From: Galeruca laticollis
Taxonomy: Eukaryota > Arthropoda > Insecta > Coleoptera > Chrysomelidae
Assembly (NCBI GenBank): GCA_963921935.1
Contig: OY998185.1
Span: 59,039,717-59,103,716, forward strand
Direction: 5' to 3'
DNA length: 64,000 bases
Part shown: positions 21,906-35,000 of the stretch, piece by piece
Layout: every line of letters begins with the position of its first letter
How positions within the stretch are numbered: the stretch's first letter is position 1
The notes under the pieces: model-generated
What the model was told of the DNA's origin: nothing
Seen by the model: only the letters and a program-made list of their open reading frames with translations
Database searches by the model: none
Position numbers and translations under genes: made by a program

Positions 21906-24900
21906 GTTCTTTAGTACGACAAATCGACTGGTGTTGTTCATTTTTCAATGAAATAAATGTTTCAAATAATAGCAGAGCAATTAAGTTAAACGAAAACATG
22001 CCTTCATATAAAAAATCGCGCAGATCAAAATAATAGAAGTATTCATTTAATTTTCTACCCAATTACAGTAATAGGTCCAACCTATGGAAAAATATCAGGA
22101 GTGCACTACAATGTTGCGATTCAGAAGTTATTGCGTCAAACTTAGAGTACTGGATAAAGAGGGCTAAAATCAAATATACATGGTTACTGAAAAAATAGTA
22201 GAGTTGGGATATCAATTAAGTCACCCACCGATTTAAGACGTAATTTTATCTAATTGAACATTTTCTAGAGGGAGATAGGACAAAAATATATTTTTTAGGA
22301 ATTGCAAAAAATGAAATGTTTTCCATACTATAGTTCAGGTACATATTTGTCGGAAAATATTTTTCCTCTCAAAAAATACTGAGATTATGAGAAATTGGGT
22401 TCTTTAGTACGACAAATCGACTGGTGTTGTTCATTTTTCAATAAAATAAATGTTTCAAATAATAGCAGAGCAATTAAGTTAAACGAAAACATGCCTTCAT
22501 ATAAAAAATCGCGCAGATCAAAATAATAGAAGTATTCATTTAATTTTCTACCCAATTACAGTAATAGGTCCAACCTATGGAAAAAAATCAGGAGTGCACT
22601 ACAATGATGCGATTCAGAAGCTATTGCGTCAAACTTAGAGAACTGGATAAAGAGGGGTAAAATCAAATATACATGGTTACTGAAAAAATAGTAGAGTTGG
22701 GATATCAATTAAGTCACCCACCGATTTAAGACGTAATTTTATCTAATTGAACATTTTCTAGAGGGAGATAGGACAAAAATATATTTTTGAGGAATTGCAA
22801 AAAATGAAATGTTTTCCATATTTGTCGGAAAATATTTTTCCTCTCAAAAAATACTGAAATTATGAGAAATTGGGTTCTTTAGTACGACAAATCGACTGGT
22901 GTTGTTCATTTCTCAATAAAATAAATGTTTCAAATAATAGCAGACCAATTAAGTTAATCGAAAACATGCCTTCATATAAAAAATCGCGCAGATCAAAATA
23001 ATAGAAGTATTCATTTAATTTTCTACCAAACTACAGTAATAAGTCCAACCTATGAAAAAAAATCAGGAGTGCACTACAATGATGCGATTCAGAAGTTATT
23101 GCGTCAAACTTAGAGTACTGGATAAAGAGGGGTAAAATCAAATATACATGGATACTGAAAAAATAGTAGAGTTGGGATATCAATTAAGTCACCCACCGAT
23201 TTAAGACGTAATTTTATCTAATTGAACATTTTCTAGAGGAAGATAGGACAAAAATATATTTTTGAGGAATTGCAAAAAATGAAATGTTTTCCATACTATA
23301 GTTCAGGTACATATTTGTCGGAAAATATTTTTCCTCTCGAAAAATACTGAAATTATGAGAAATTGGGTTCTTCAGTACGACAAATCGACTGGTGTTGTTC
23401 ATTTTTCAATAAAATAAATGTTTCAAATAATAGCAGAGCAATTAAGTTGAACGAAAACATGCCTTCATATAAAAAATCGCGCAGATCAAAATAATAGAAG
23501 TATTCATTTAATTTTCTACCCAATTACAGTAATAGGTCCAACCTATGGAAAAAAATCAGGAGTGCACTACAATGATGCGATTCAGAAGTTATTGCGTCAA
23601 ACTTAGAGTACTGGATAAAGAGGGGTAAAATCAAATATACATGGTTACTGATAAAATAGGAGAGTTGGGATATCAATTAAGTCACCCACCGATTTAAGAC
23701 GTAATTTTATCTAATTGAACATTTTCTAGAGGGAGATAGGACAAAAATATATTTTTGAGGAATTGCAAAAAATGCAATGTTTTCCATACTATAGTTCAGG
23801 TACATATTTGTCAGAAAATATTTTTCCTCTCAAAAAATACTGAAATTATGAGAAATTGGGTTCTTTAGTACGACAAATCGATTGGTGTTGTTCATTTTTC
23901 ATTAAAATAAATGTTTCAAATAATAGCAGAGCAATTAAGTTAAACGAAAACATGCCTTCATATAAAAAATTGCGCAGATCAAAATAATAGAAGTATTCAT
24001 TTAATTTTCTACCCAATTACAGTAATAGATCCAACCTATGGAAAAAAATCAGGAGTGCACTACAATGATGCGATTCAGAAGTTATTGCGTCAAACTTAGA
24101 GTACTGGATAAAGAGGGGTAAAATCAAATATACATGGTTTCTGAAAAAATAGGAGAGTTGGGATATTAATTAAGTCACCCACCGAATTAAGACGTAATTT
24201 TATCTAATTGAACATTCTCTAGAGGAAGATAGGACAAAAATATATTTTTGAGGAATTGCAAAAAATGCAATGTTTTCCATACTATAGTTCAGGTACATAT
24301 TTGTCAGAAAATATTTTTCCTCTCAAAAAATACTGAAATTATGAGAAATTGGGTTCTTTAGTACGACAAATCGACTGGTGTTGTTCATTTTTCAATAAAA
24401 TAAATGTTTCAAATAATAGCAGAGCAATTAAGTTAAACGAAAACATGCTTTCATATAAAAAATCGCGCAGATCAAAATAATAGAAGTATTCATTTAATTT
24501 TCTACCCAATTACAGTAATATATCCAACCTATGGAAAAAAATCAGGAGTGCACTACAATTCAGAAGTTATTGCGTCAAACTTAGAGTACTGGATAAAGAG
24601 GGGTAAAATCAAATATACATGGTTACTGAAAAAATAGGAGAGTTGGGATATTAATTAAGTCACCCACCGATTTAAGACGTAATTTCATCTAATTGAACAT
24701 CATCTAGAGGAAGATAGGACAAAAATATATTTTTGAGGAATTGCAAAAAATGCAATGTTTTCCATACTATAGTTCAGGTACATATTTGTCAGAAAATATG
24801 TTTCCTCTCAAAAAATACTGAAATTATGAGAAATTGGGTTCTTTAGTACGACAAATCGACTGGTGTTGTTCATTTTTCAATAAAATAAATGTTTCAAATA

Positions 24901-25745
24901 ATAGCAGAGCAATTAAGTTAAACGAAAACATGCCTTCTTTTAAAAAATCGCGCAGATTAAAATAATAGAAGTAATCATTTAATTTTCTACCAAACTACAG
25001 TAATAAGTCCAACCTATGAAAAAAAATCAGGAGTGCACTACAATGATGCGATTCAGAAGTTATTGCGTCAAACTTAGAGTACTGGATAAAGAGGGATAAA
25101 ATCAAATATACATGGTTACTGAAAAAATAGTAGAGTTGGGATATCAATTAAGTCACCCACCGATTTAAGACGTAATTTTATCTAATTGAACATTTTCTAG
25201 AGGGAGATAGGACAAAAATATATTTTTGAGGAATTGCAAAAAATGAAATGTTTTCCATACTATAGTTCAGGTACATATTTGTCGGAAAATATTTTTCCTC
25301 TCAAAAAATACTGAAATTATGAGAAATTGGGTCCTTTAGTACGACAAATCGACTGGTGTTGTTCATTTTTCAATAAAATAAATGTTTCAAATAATAGCAG
25401 AGCAATTAAGTTAAACGAAAACATGCCTTCATTTAAAAAATCGCGCAGATTAAAATAATAGAAGTAATCATTTAATTTTCTACCAAACTACAGTAATAAG
25501 TCCAACCTATGAAAAAAAATCAGGAGTGCACTACAATGATGCGATTCAGAAGTTATTGCGTCAAACTTAGAGTACTGGATAAAGAGGGGTAAAATCAAAT
25601 ATACATGGTTACTGAAAAAATAGTAGAGTTGGGATATCAATTAAGTCACCCACCGATTTAAGACGTAATTTTATCTAATTGAACATTTTTTAGAGGGAGA
25701 TGGGACAAAAATATATTTTTGAGGAATTGCAAAAAATGAAATGTT

Positions 25746-28660
25746 TTCCATATTTGTCGGAAAATATTTTTCCTCTCAAAAAATACTGAAATTATGAGAA
25801 ATTGGGTTCTTTAGTACGACAAATCGACTGGTGTTGTTCATTTTTCAATAAAATAAATGTTTCAAATAATAGCAGAGCAATTAAGTTAAACGAAAACATG
25901 CCTTCATATAAAAAATCGCGCAGATCAAAATAATAGAAGTATTCATTTAATTTTCTACCCAATTACAGTAATAGGTCCAACCTATGGAAAAAAATCAGGA
26001 GTGCACTACAATGTTGCGATTCAGAAGTTATTGCGTCAAACTTAGAGTACTGGATAAAGAGGGATAAAATCAAATATACATGGTTACTGAAAAAATAGTA
26101 GAGTTGGGATATCAATTAAGTCACCCACCGATTTAAGACGTAATTTTATCTAATTGAACATTTTCTAGAGGGAGATAGGACAAAAATATATTTTTTAGGA
26201 ATTGCAAAAAATGAAATGTTTTCCATACTATAGTTCAGGTACATATTTGTCGGAAAATATTTTTCCTCTCAAAAAATACTGAGATTATGAGAAATTGGGT
26301 TCTTTAGTACGACAAATCGACTGGTGTTGTTCATTTTTCAATAAAATAAATGTTTCAAATAATAGCAGAGCAATTAAGTTAAACGAAAACATGCCTTCAT
26401 ATGAAAAATCGCGCAGATCAAAATAATAGAAGTATTCATTTAATTTTCTACCCAATTACAGTAATAGGTCCAACCTATGGAAAAAAATCAGGAGTGCACT
26501 AAAATGATGCGATTCAGAAGCTATTGCGTCAAACTTAGAGAACTGGATAAAGAGGGGTAAAATCAAATATACATGGTTACTGAAAAAATAGTAGAGTTGG
26601 GATATCAATTAAGTCACCCACCGATTTAAGACGTAATTTTATCCAATTGAACATTTTCTAGAGGGAGATAGGACAAAAATATATTTTTGAGGAATTGCAA
26701 AAAATGAAATGTTTTCCATATTTGTCGGAAAATATTTTTCCTCTCAAAAAATACTGAAATTATGAGAAATTGGGTTCTTTAGTACGACAAATCGACTGGT
26801 GTTGTTCATTTTTCAATAAAATAAATGTTTCAGATAATAGCAGAGCAATTAAGTTAAACGAAAACATGCCTTCATATGAAAAATCGCGCAGATCAAAATA
26901 ATAGAAGTATTCATTTAATTTTCTACCCAATTACAGTAATAGGTCCAACCTATGGAAAAAAATCAGGAGTGCACTACAATGATGCGATTCAGAAGCTATT
27001 GCGTCAAACTTAGAGAACTGGATAAAGAGGGGTAAAATCAAATATACATGGTTACTGAAAAAATAGTAGAGTTGGGATATCAATTAAGTCACCCACCGAT
27101 TTAAGACGTAATTTTATCCAATTGAACATTTTCTAGAGGGAGATAGGACAAAAATATATTTTTTAGGAATTGCAAAAAATGAAATGTTTTCCATACTGTT
27201 CAGGTACATATTTGTCGGAAAATATTTTTCCTCTCAAAAAATACTGGGATTATGAGAAATTGGGTTCTTTAGTACGACAAATCGACTGGTGTTCATTTTT
27301 CAATAAAATAAATGTTTCAAATAATAGGAGAACAATTAAGTTAAACGAAAACATGCCTTCATATAAAAAATCGCGCAGATCAAAATAATAGAAGTATTCA
27401 TTTAATTTTCTACCCAATTACAGTAATAGGTCCAACCTATGGAAAAAAATCAGGAGTGCACTACAATGATGCGATTCAGAAGCTATTGCGTCAAACTTAG
27501 AGAACTGGATAAAGAGGGGTAAAATCAAATATACATGGTTACTGAAAAAATAGTAGAGTTGGGATATCAATTAAGTCACCCACCGATTTAAGACGTAATT
27601 TTATCTAATTGAACATTTTCTAGAGGGAGATAGGACAAAAATATATTTTTGAGGAATTGCAAAAAATGAAATGTTTTCCATATTTGTCGGAAAATATTTT
27701 TCCTCTCAAAAAATACTGAAATTATGAGAAATTGGGTTCTTTAGTACGACAAATCGACTGGTGTTGTTCATTTTTCAATAAAATAAATGTTTCAAATAAT
27801 AGCAGAGCAATTAAGTTAAACGAAAACATGCCTTCATATAAAAAATCGCGCAGATCAAAATAATAGAAGTATTCATTTAATTTTCTACCCAATTACAGTA
27901 ATAGGTCCAACCTATGGAAAAAAATCAGGAGTGCACTACAATGTTGCGATTCAGAAGTTATTGCGTCAAACTTAGAGTACTGGATAAAGAGGGGTAAAAT
28001 CAAATATACATGGTTACTGAAAAAATAGGAGAGTTGGGATATTAATTAAGTCACCCACCGATTTAAGACGTAATTTTATCTAATTGAACATTTTCTAGAG
28101 GGAGATAGGACAAAAATATATTTTTGAGGAATTGCAAAAAATGCAATGTTTTCCATACTATAGTTCAGGTACATATTTGTCGGAAAATATTTTTCCTCTC
28201 GAAAAATACTGAAATTATGAGAAATTGGGTTCTTTAGTACGACAAATCGACTGGTGTTGTTCATTTTTCAATAAAGTAAATGTTTCAAATAATAGCAGAG
28301 CAATTAAGTTAAACGAAAACATGCCTTCATATAAAAAATCGCGCAGATCAAAATAATAGAAGTATTTATTTAATTTTCTACCAAATTACAGTAATAGGTC
28401 CAACCTATGAAAAAAAATCAGGAGTGCACTACAATGATGCGATTCAGAAGTTATTGCGTCAAACTTAGAGAACTGGATAAAGAGGGGTAAAATCAAATAT
28501 ACATGGTTACTGAAAAAATAGTAGAGTTGGGATATCAATTAAGTCACCCACCGATTTAAGACGTAATTTTATCTAATTGAACATTTTCTAGAGGGAGATA
28601 GGACAAAAATATATTTTTGAGGAATTGCAAAAAATGAAATGTTTTCCATATTTGTCGGAA
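25746..28660 (+). repeat. Dimeric higher-order repeat, about 965 bp (long/short units)
   Basis: Units lacking ACTATAGTTCAGGTACA (reading GTTTTCCATATTTGTCGG) occur at about 25746, 26711, 27676 and 28646. A full-length unit lies between each pair. The spacing is 965, 965 and 970 bp. Shared variants such as GAACTGGATAAAG in some of these units support duplication of the pair as one unit. Confidence 0.85.
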
Positions 28661-31600
28661 AATATTTTTCCTCTCAAAAAATACTGAAATTATGAGAAAT
28701 TGGGTTCTTTAGTACGACAAATCGACTGGTGTTGTTCATTTTTCAATAAAATAAATGTTTCAAATAATAGCAGAGCAATTAAGTTAAACGAAAACATGCC
28801 TTCATATTAAAAATCGCGCAGATCAAAATAATAGAAGTATTCATTTAATTTTCTACCCAATTACAGTAATAGGTCCAACCTATGGAAAAAAATCAGGAGT
28901 GCACTACAATGTTGCGATTCAGAAGTTATTGCGTCAAACTTAGAGTACTGGATAAAGAGGGGTAAAATCAAATATACATGGTTAGTGAAAAAATAGGAGA
29001 GTTGGGATATTAATTAAGTCACCCACCGATTTGAGACGTAATTTTATCCAATTGAACATTTTCTAGAGGGAGATAGGACAAAAATATATTTTTGAGGAAT
29101 TGCAAAAAATGCAATGTTTTCCATACTATAGTTCAGGTACATATTTATCGGAAAATATTTTTCCTCTCAAAAAATACTGAAATTATGAGAAATTGGGTTC
29201 TTTAGTACGACAAATCGACTGGTGTTGTTCATTTTTCAATAAAATAAATGTTTCAAATAATAGCAGAGCAATTAAGTTAAACGAAAACATGCCTTCATAT
29301 AAAAAATCGCGCAGATCAAAATAATAGAAGTATTCATTTAATTTTCTACCAAATTACAGTGATAGGTCCAACCTATGAAAAAAAATCAGGAGTGCACTAC
29401 AATGATGCGATTCAGAAGTTATTGCCTCAAACTTAGAGTACTGGATAGAGTGGGGTAAAATCAAATATACATGGTTACTGAAAAAATAGGAGAGTTGGGA
29501 TATTAATTAAGTCACCCACCGATTTAAGACGTAATTTTATCTAATTGAACATTTTCTAGAGGAAGATAGGACAAAAATATATTTTTGAGGAATTGCAAAA
29601 AATGAAATGTTTTCCATACAGGTACATATTTGTCGGAAAATATTTTTCCTCTCAAAAAATACTGAAATTATGAGAAATTCGGTTCTTTAGTACGACAAAT
29701 CGACTGGTGTTGTTCATTTTTCAATAAAATAAATGTTTCAAATAATAGCAGAGCAATTAAGTTAAACGAAAACATGCCTTCATATAAAAAATCGCGCAGA
29801 TCAAAATAATAGAAGTATTCATTTAATTTTCTACCAAATTACAGTAATAGGTCCAACCTATGAAAAAAAATCAGGAGTGCACTACAATGATGCGATTCAG
29901 AAGTTATTGCGTCAAACTTGGAGTACTGGATAAAGAGGGGTAAAATCAAATATACATGGTTACTGAAAAAAGAGTAGAGTTGGGATATCAATTAAGTCAC
30001 CCACCGATTTAAGACGTAATTTCATCTAATTGAACATTTTCTAGAGGAAGATAGGACAAAAATATATTTTTGAGGAATTGCAAAAAATGAAATGTTTTCC
30101 ATGTTCAGGTACATATTTGTCGGAAAATATTTTTCCTCTCAAAAAATACTGAAATTATGAGAAATTTGGTTCTTTAGTACGACAAATCGACTGGTGTTGT
30201 TCATTTTTCAATAAAATAAATGTTTCAAATAATAGCAGAGCAATTAAGTTAAACGAAAACATGCCTTCATATAAAAAATCGCGCAGATCAAAATAATAGA
30301 AGTATTCATTTAATTTTCTACCAAATTACAGTAATAGGTCCAACCTATGAAAAAAAATCAGGAGTGCACTACAATGATGCGATTCAGAAGTTATTGCGTC
30401 AAACTTAGAGTTCTGGATAAAGAGGGGTAAAATCAAATATACATGGTTACTGAAAAAATAGGAGAGTTGGGATATCAATTAAGTCACCCACCGATTTAAG
30501 ACGTAATTTTAACTATTTGAACATTTTCTAGAGGGAGATAGGACAAAAATATATTTTTGAGGAATTGCAAAAAATGCAATGTTTTCCATACTATATATAG
30601 TTCAGGTATATATTTGTCGGAAAATATTTTTCCTCTCAAAAAATACTGAAATTATGAGAAATTGGGTTCTTCAGTACGACAAATTGACTGGTGTTGTTCA
30701 TTTTTCAATAAAATGAATGTTTCGAATAATAGCAGAGCAATTAAATTAAACGAAAACATGACTTCATTTAAAAAATCGCGCAGATCAAAATAATAGAAGT
30801 ATTCATTTAATTTTCTACCAAATTACAGTAATAGGTCCAACCTATGAAAAAAAATCAGGAGTGCACTACAATGATGCGATTCAGAATTTATTGCGTCAAA
30901 CTTCGAGTTCTGGATAAAGAAGGGTAAAATCAAATATACATGGTTACTGAAAAAATAGGAGAGTTGGGATATCAATTAAGTCACCCACCGATTTAAGACG
31001 TAATTTTATCTATTTGAACATTTTCTAGAGGGAGATAGGACAAAAATATATTTTTGAGGAATTGCAAAAAATGCAATGTTTTCCATACTATAGTTCAGGT
31101 ACATATTTGTCAGAAAATATTTTTCCTCTCAAAAAATACTGAAATTATGAGAAATTGAGTTCTTTAGTACGACAAATCGACTGGTATTGTTCATTTTTCA
31201 ATAAAATAAATGTTTCAAATAATAGCAGAGCAATTAAGTTAAACGAAAACATGCCTTCATATAAAAAATCGAGCAGATCAAAATAATAGAAGTATTCATT
31301 TAATTTTCTACCAAATTACAGTAATAGGTCCAACCTATGGAAAAAAATCAGGAGTGCACTACAATGATGCGATTCAGAAGTTATTGCGTCAAACTTAGGG
31401 TACTGGATAAAGAGGGGTAAAATCAAATATACATGGTTACTGAAAATATAGTAGAGTTGGGATATTAATTAAGTCACCCACCGATTTAAGACGTAATTTT
31501 ATCTAATTGAACATTTTCTAGAGGGAGATAGTACAAAAATATATTTTTGAGGAATTGCAAAAAATGCAATGTTTTCCATACTATAGTTCAGGTACATATT

Positions 31601-31739
31601 TGTCAGAAAATATTTTTCCTCTCAAAAAATACTGAAATTATGAGAAATTGAGTTCTTTAGTACGACAAATCGACTGGTATTGTTCATTTTTCAATAAAAT
31701 AAATGTTTCAAATAATAGCAGAGCAATTAAGTTAAACGA

Positions 31740-32018
31740 AAACATGTACATATTTATCGGAAAATATTTTTCCTCTCAAAAAATACTGAAATTATGAGAA
31801 ATTGGGTTCTTTAGTACGACAAATCGACTGGTGTTGTTCATTTTTCAATAAAATAAATGTTTCAAATGATAGCAGAGCAATTAAGTTAAACGAAAACATG
31901 CCTTCATATAAAAAATCGCGCAGATCAAAATAATAGAAGTATTCATTTAATTTTCTACCAAATTACAGTAATAGGTCCAACCTATGAAAAAAAATCAGGA
32001 GTGCACTACAATGATGCG
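31740..32018 (+). repeat. Recombinant satellite unit with an internal deletion of about 340 bp
   Basis: At about 31746 the sequence passes from CGAAAACATG directly to TACATATTTATCGG. These two places normally lie about 340 bp apart. The marker spacing across the junction is 647 bp, that is one unit plus 154 bp. ACAT or CA microhomology at the joint is possible. Confidence 0.85.
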
Positions 32019-35000
32019 ATTCAGAAGTTAATGCGTCAAACTTGGAGTACTGGATAAAGAGGGGTAAAATCAAATTTACATGGTTACTAAAAAAAATAGT
32101 AGAGTTGGGATATCAATTAAGTCACCCACCGATTTAAGACGTAATTTTATCTAATTGAACATTTTCTAGAGGAAGATAGGACAAAAATATATTTTTGAGG
32201 AATTGCAAAAAATGAAATGTTTTCCATACAGGTACATATTTGTCGGAAAATATTTTTCCTCTCAAAAAATACTGAAATTATGAGAAATTCGGTTCTTTAG
32301 TACGACAAATCGACTGGTGTTGTTTATTTTTCAATAAAATAAATGTTTCAAATAATAGCAGAGCAATTAAGTTAAACGAAAACATGCCTTCATATAAAAA
32401 ATCGCGCAGATCAAAATGATAGAAGTATTCATTTAATTTTCTACCAAATTACAGTAATAGGTCTAACCTATGAAAAAAAATTAGGAGTGCACTACAATGA
32501 TGCGATTCAGAAGTTATTGCGTCAAACTTAGAGTTCTGGATAAAGAGGGGTAAAATCAAATATACATGGTTACTGAAAAAATAGGAGAGTTGGGATATCA
32601 ATTAAGTCACCCACCGATTTAAGACGTAATTTTAACTATTTGAACATTTTCTAGAGGGAGATAGGACAAAAATATATTTTTGAGGAATTGCAAAAAATGC
32701 AATGTTTTCCATACTATATATAGTTCAGGTACATATTTGTCGGAAAATATTTTTCCTCTCAAAAAATACTGAAATTATGAGAAATTGGGTTCTTCAGTAC
32801 GACAAATCGACTGGTGTTGTTCATTTTTCAATAAAATGAATGTTTCGAATAATAGCAGAGCAATTAAATTAAACGAAAACATGACTTCATTTAAAAAATC
32901 GCGCAGATCAAAATAATAGAAGTATTCATTTAATTTTCTACCAAATTACAGTAATAGGTCCAACCTATGAAAAAAAATCAGGAGTGCACAACAATGATGC
33001 GATTCAGAAGTTATTGCGTCAAACTTAGGGTACTGGATAAAGAGGGGTAAAATCAAATATACATGGTTACTGAAAAAATAGTAGAGTTGGGATATCAATT
33101 AAGGCACCCACCGATTTAAGACGTAATTTTATCTAATTGAACATTTTCTAGAGGGAGATAGGACAAAAATATATTTATGAGGAATTGCAAAAAATGAAAT
33201 GTTTTCCATACAGTTCAGGTACATATTTGTCGGAAAATAATTTTCCTCTCAAAAAATACTGAAATTATGAGAAATTGGGTTCTTTAGTACGACAAATCGA
33301 CTGGTATTGTTCATTTTTCAATAAAATAAATGTTTCAAATAATAGCAGAGCAATTAAGTTAAACGAAAACATGCCTTCATATAAAAAATCGAGCAGATCA
33401 AAATAATAGAAGTATTCATTTAATTTTCTACCCAATTACAGTAATAGGTCCAACCTATGGAAAAAAATCAGGAGTGCACTACAATGATGCGATTCAGAAG
33501 TTATTGCGTCAAACTTAGAGTACTGGATAAAGAGGGGTAAAATCAAATATACATGGTTACTGAAAAAATAGTAGAGTTGGGATATCAATTAAGTCACCCA
33601 CCGATTTAAGACGTAATTTTATCTAATTGAACATTTTCTAGAGGGAGATAGGACAAAAATATATTTTTGAGGAATTGCAAAAAATGAAATGTTTTCCATA
33701 CTATAGTTCAGGTACATATTTGTCGGAAAATATTTTTCCTCTCAAAAAATACTGAAATTATGAGAAATTGGGTTCTTTAGTACGACAAATCGACTGGTGT
33801 TGTTCATTTTTCAATAAAATAAATGTTTCAAATAATAGCAGAGCAATTAAGTTAAACGAAAACATGCCTTCATATAAAAAATCGCGCAGATCAAAAAAAT
33901 AGAAGTATTCATTTAATTTTCTACCCAATTACAGTAATAGGTCCAACCTATGGAAAAAAATCAGGAGTGCACAACAATGATGCGATTCAGAAGTTATTGC
34001 GTCAAACTTAGGGTACTGGATAAAGAGGGGTAAAATCAAATATACATGGTTACTGACAAAATAGTAGAGTTGGGATATCAATTAAGTCACCCACCGATTT
34101 AAGACGTAATTTTATCTAATTGAACATTTTCTAGAGGGAGATAGGACAAAAATATATTTTTGAGGAATTGCAAAAAATGAAATGTTTTACATACTATTAT
34201 AGCTCAGGTACATATTTGTCGGAAAATATTTTTCCTCTCAAAAAATACTGAAATTATGAGAAATTGGGTTCTTTAGTACGACAAATCGACTGGTGTTGTT
34301 CATTTTTCAATAAAATAAATGTTTCAAATAATAGCAGAGCAATTAAGTTAAACGAAAACATGCCTTCATATAAAAAATCGCGCCGATCAAAATAATAGAA
34401 GTATTCATTTAATTTTCTACCAAATTACAGTAATAGGTCCAACCTATGGAAAAAAATCAGGAGTGCACTACAATGATGCGATTCAGAAGTTATTGCGTCA
34501 AACTTAGGGTACTGGATAAAGAGGGGTAAAATCAAATATACATGGTTACTGAAAAAATAGTAGAGTTGGGATATCAATTAAGTCACCCACCGATTTAAGA
34601 CGTAATTTTATCTAATTGAACATTTTCTAGAGGGAGATAGGACAAAAATATATTTTTGAGGAATTGCAAAAAATGAAATGTTTTACATACTATTATAGTT
34701 CAGGTACATATTTGTCGGAAAATATTTTTCCTCTCAAAAAATACTGAAATTATGAGAAATTGGGTTCTCTAGTACGACAAATCGACTGGTGTCGTTCATT
34801 TTTCAATAAAATAGATGTTTCAAATAATAGCAGAGCAATTAAGTTAAACGAAAACATGCCTTCATATAAAAAATCGCGCCGATCAAAATAATAGAAGTAT
34901 TCATTCAATTTTCTACCAAATTACAGTAATAGGTCCAACCTATGGAAAAAAATCAGGAGTGCACTACAATGATGCGATTCAGAAGTTATTGCGTCAAACT

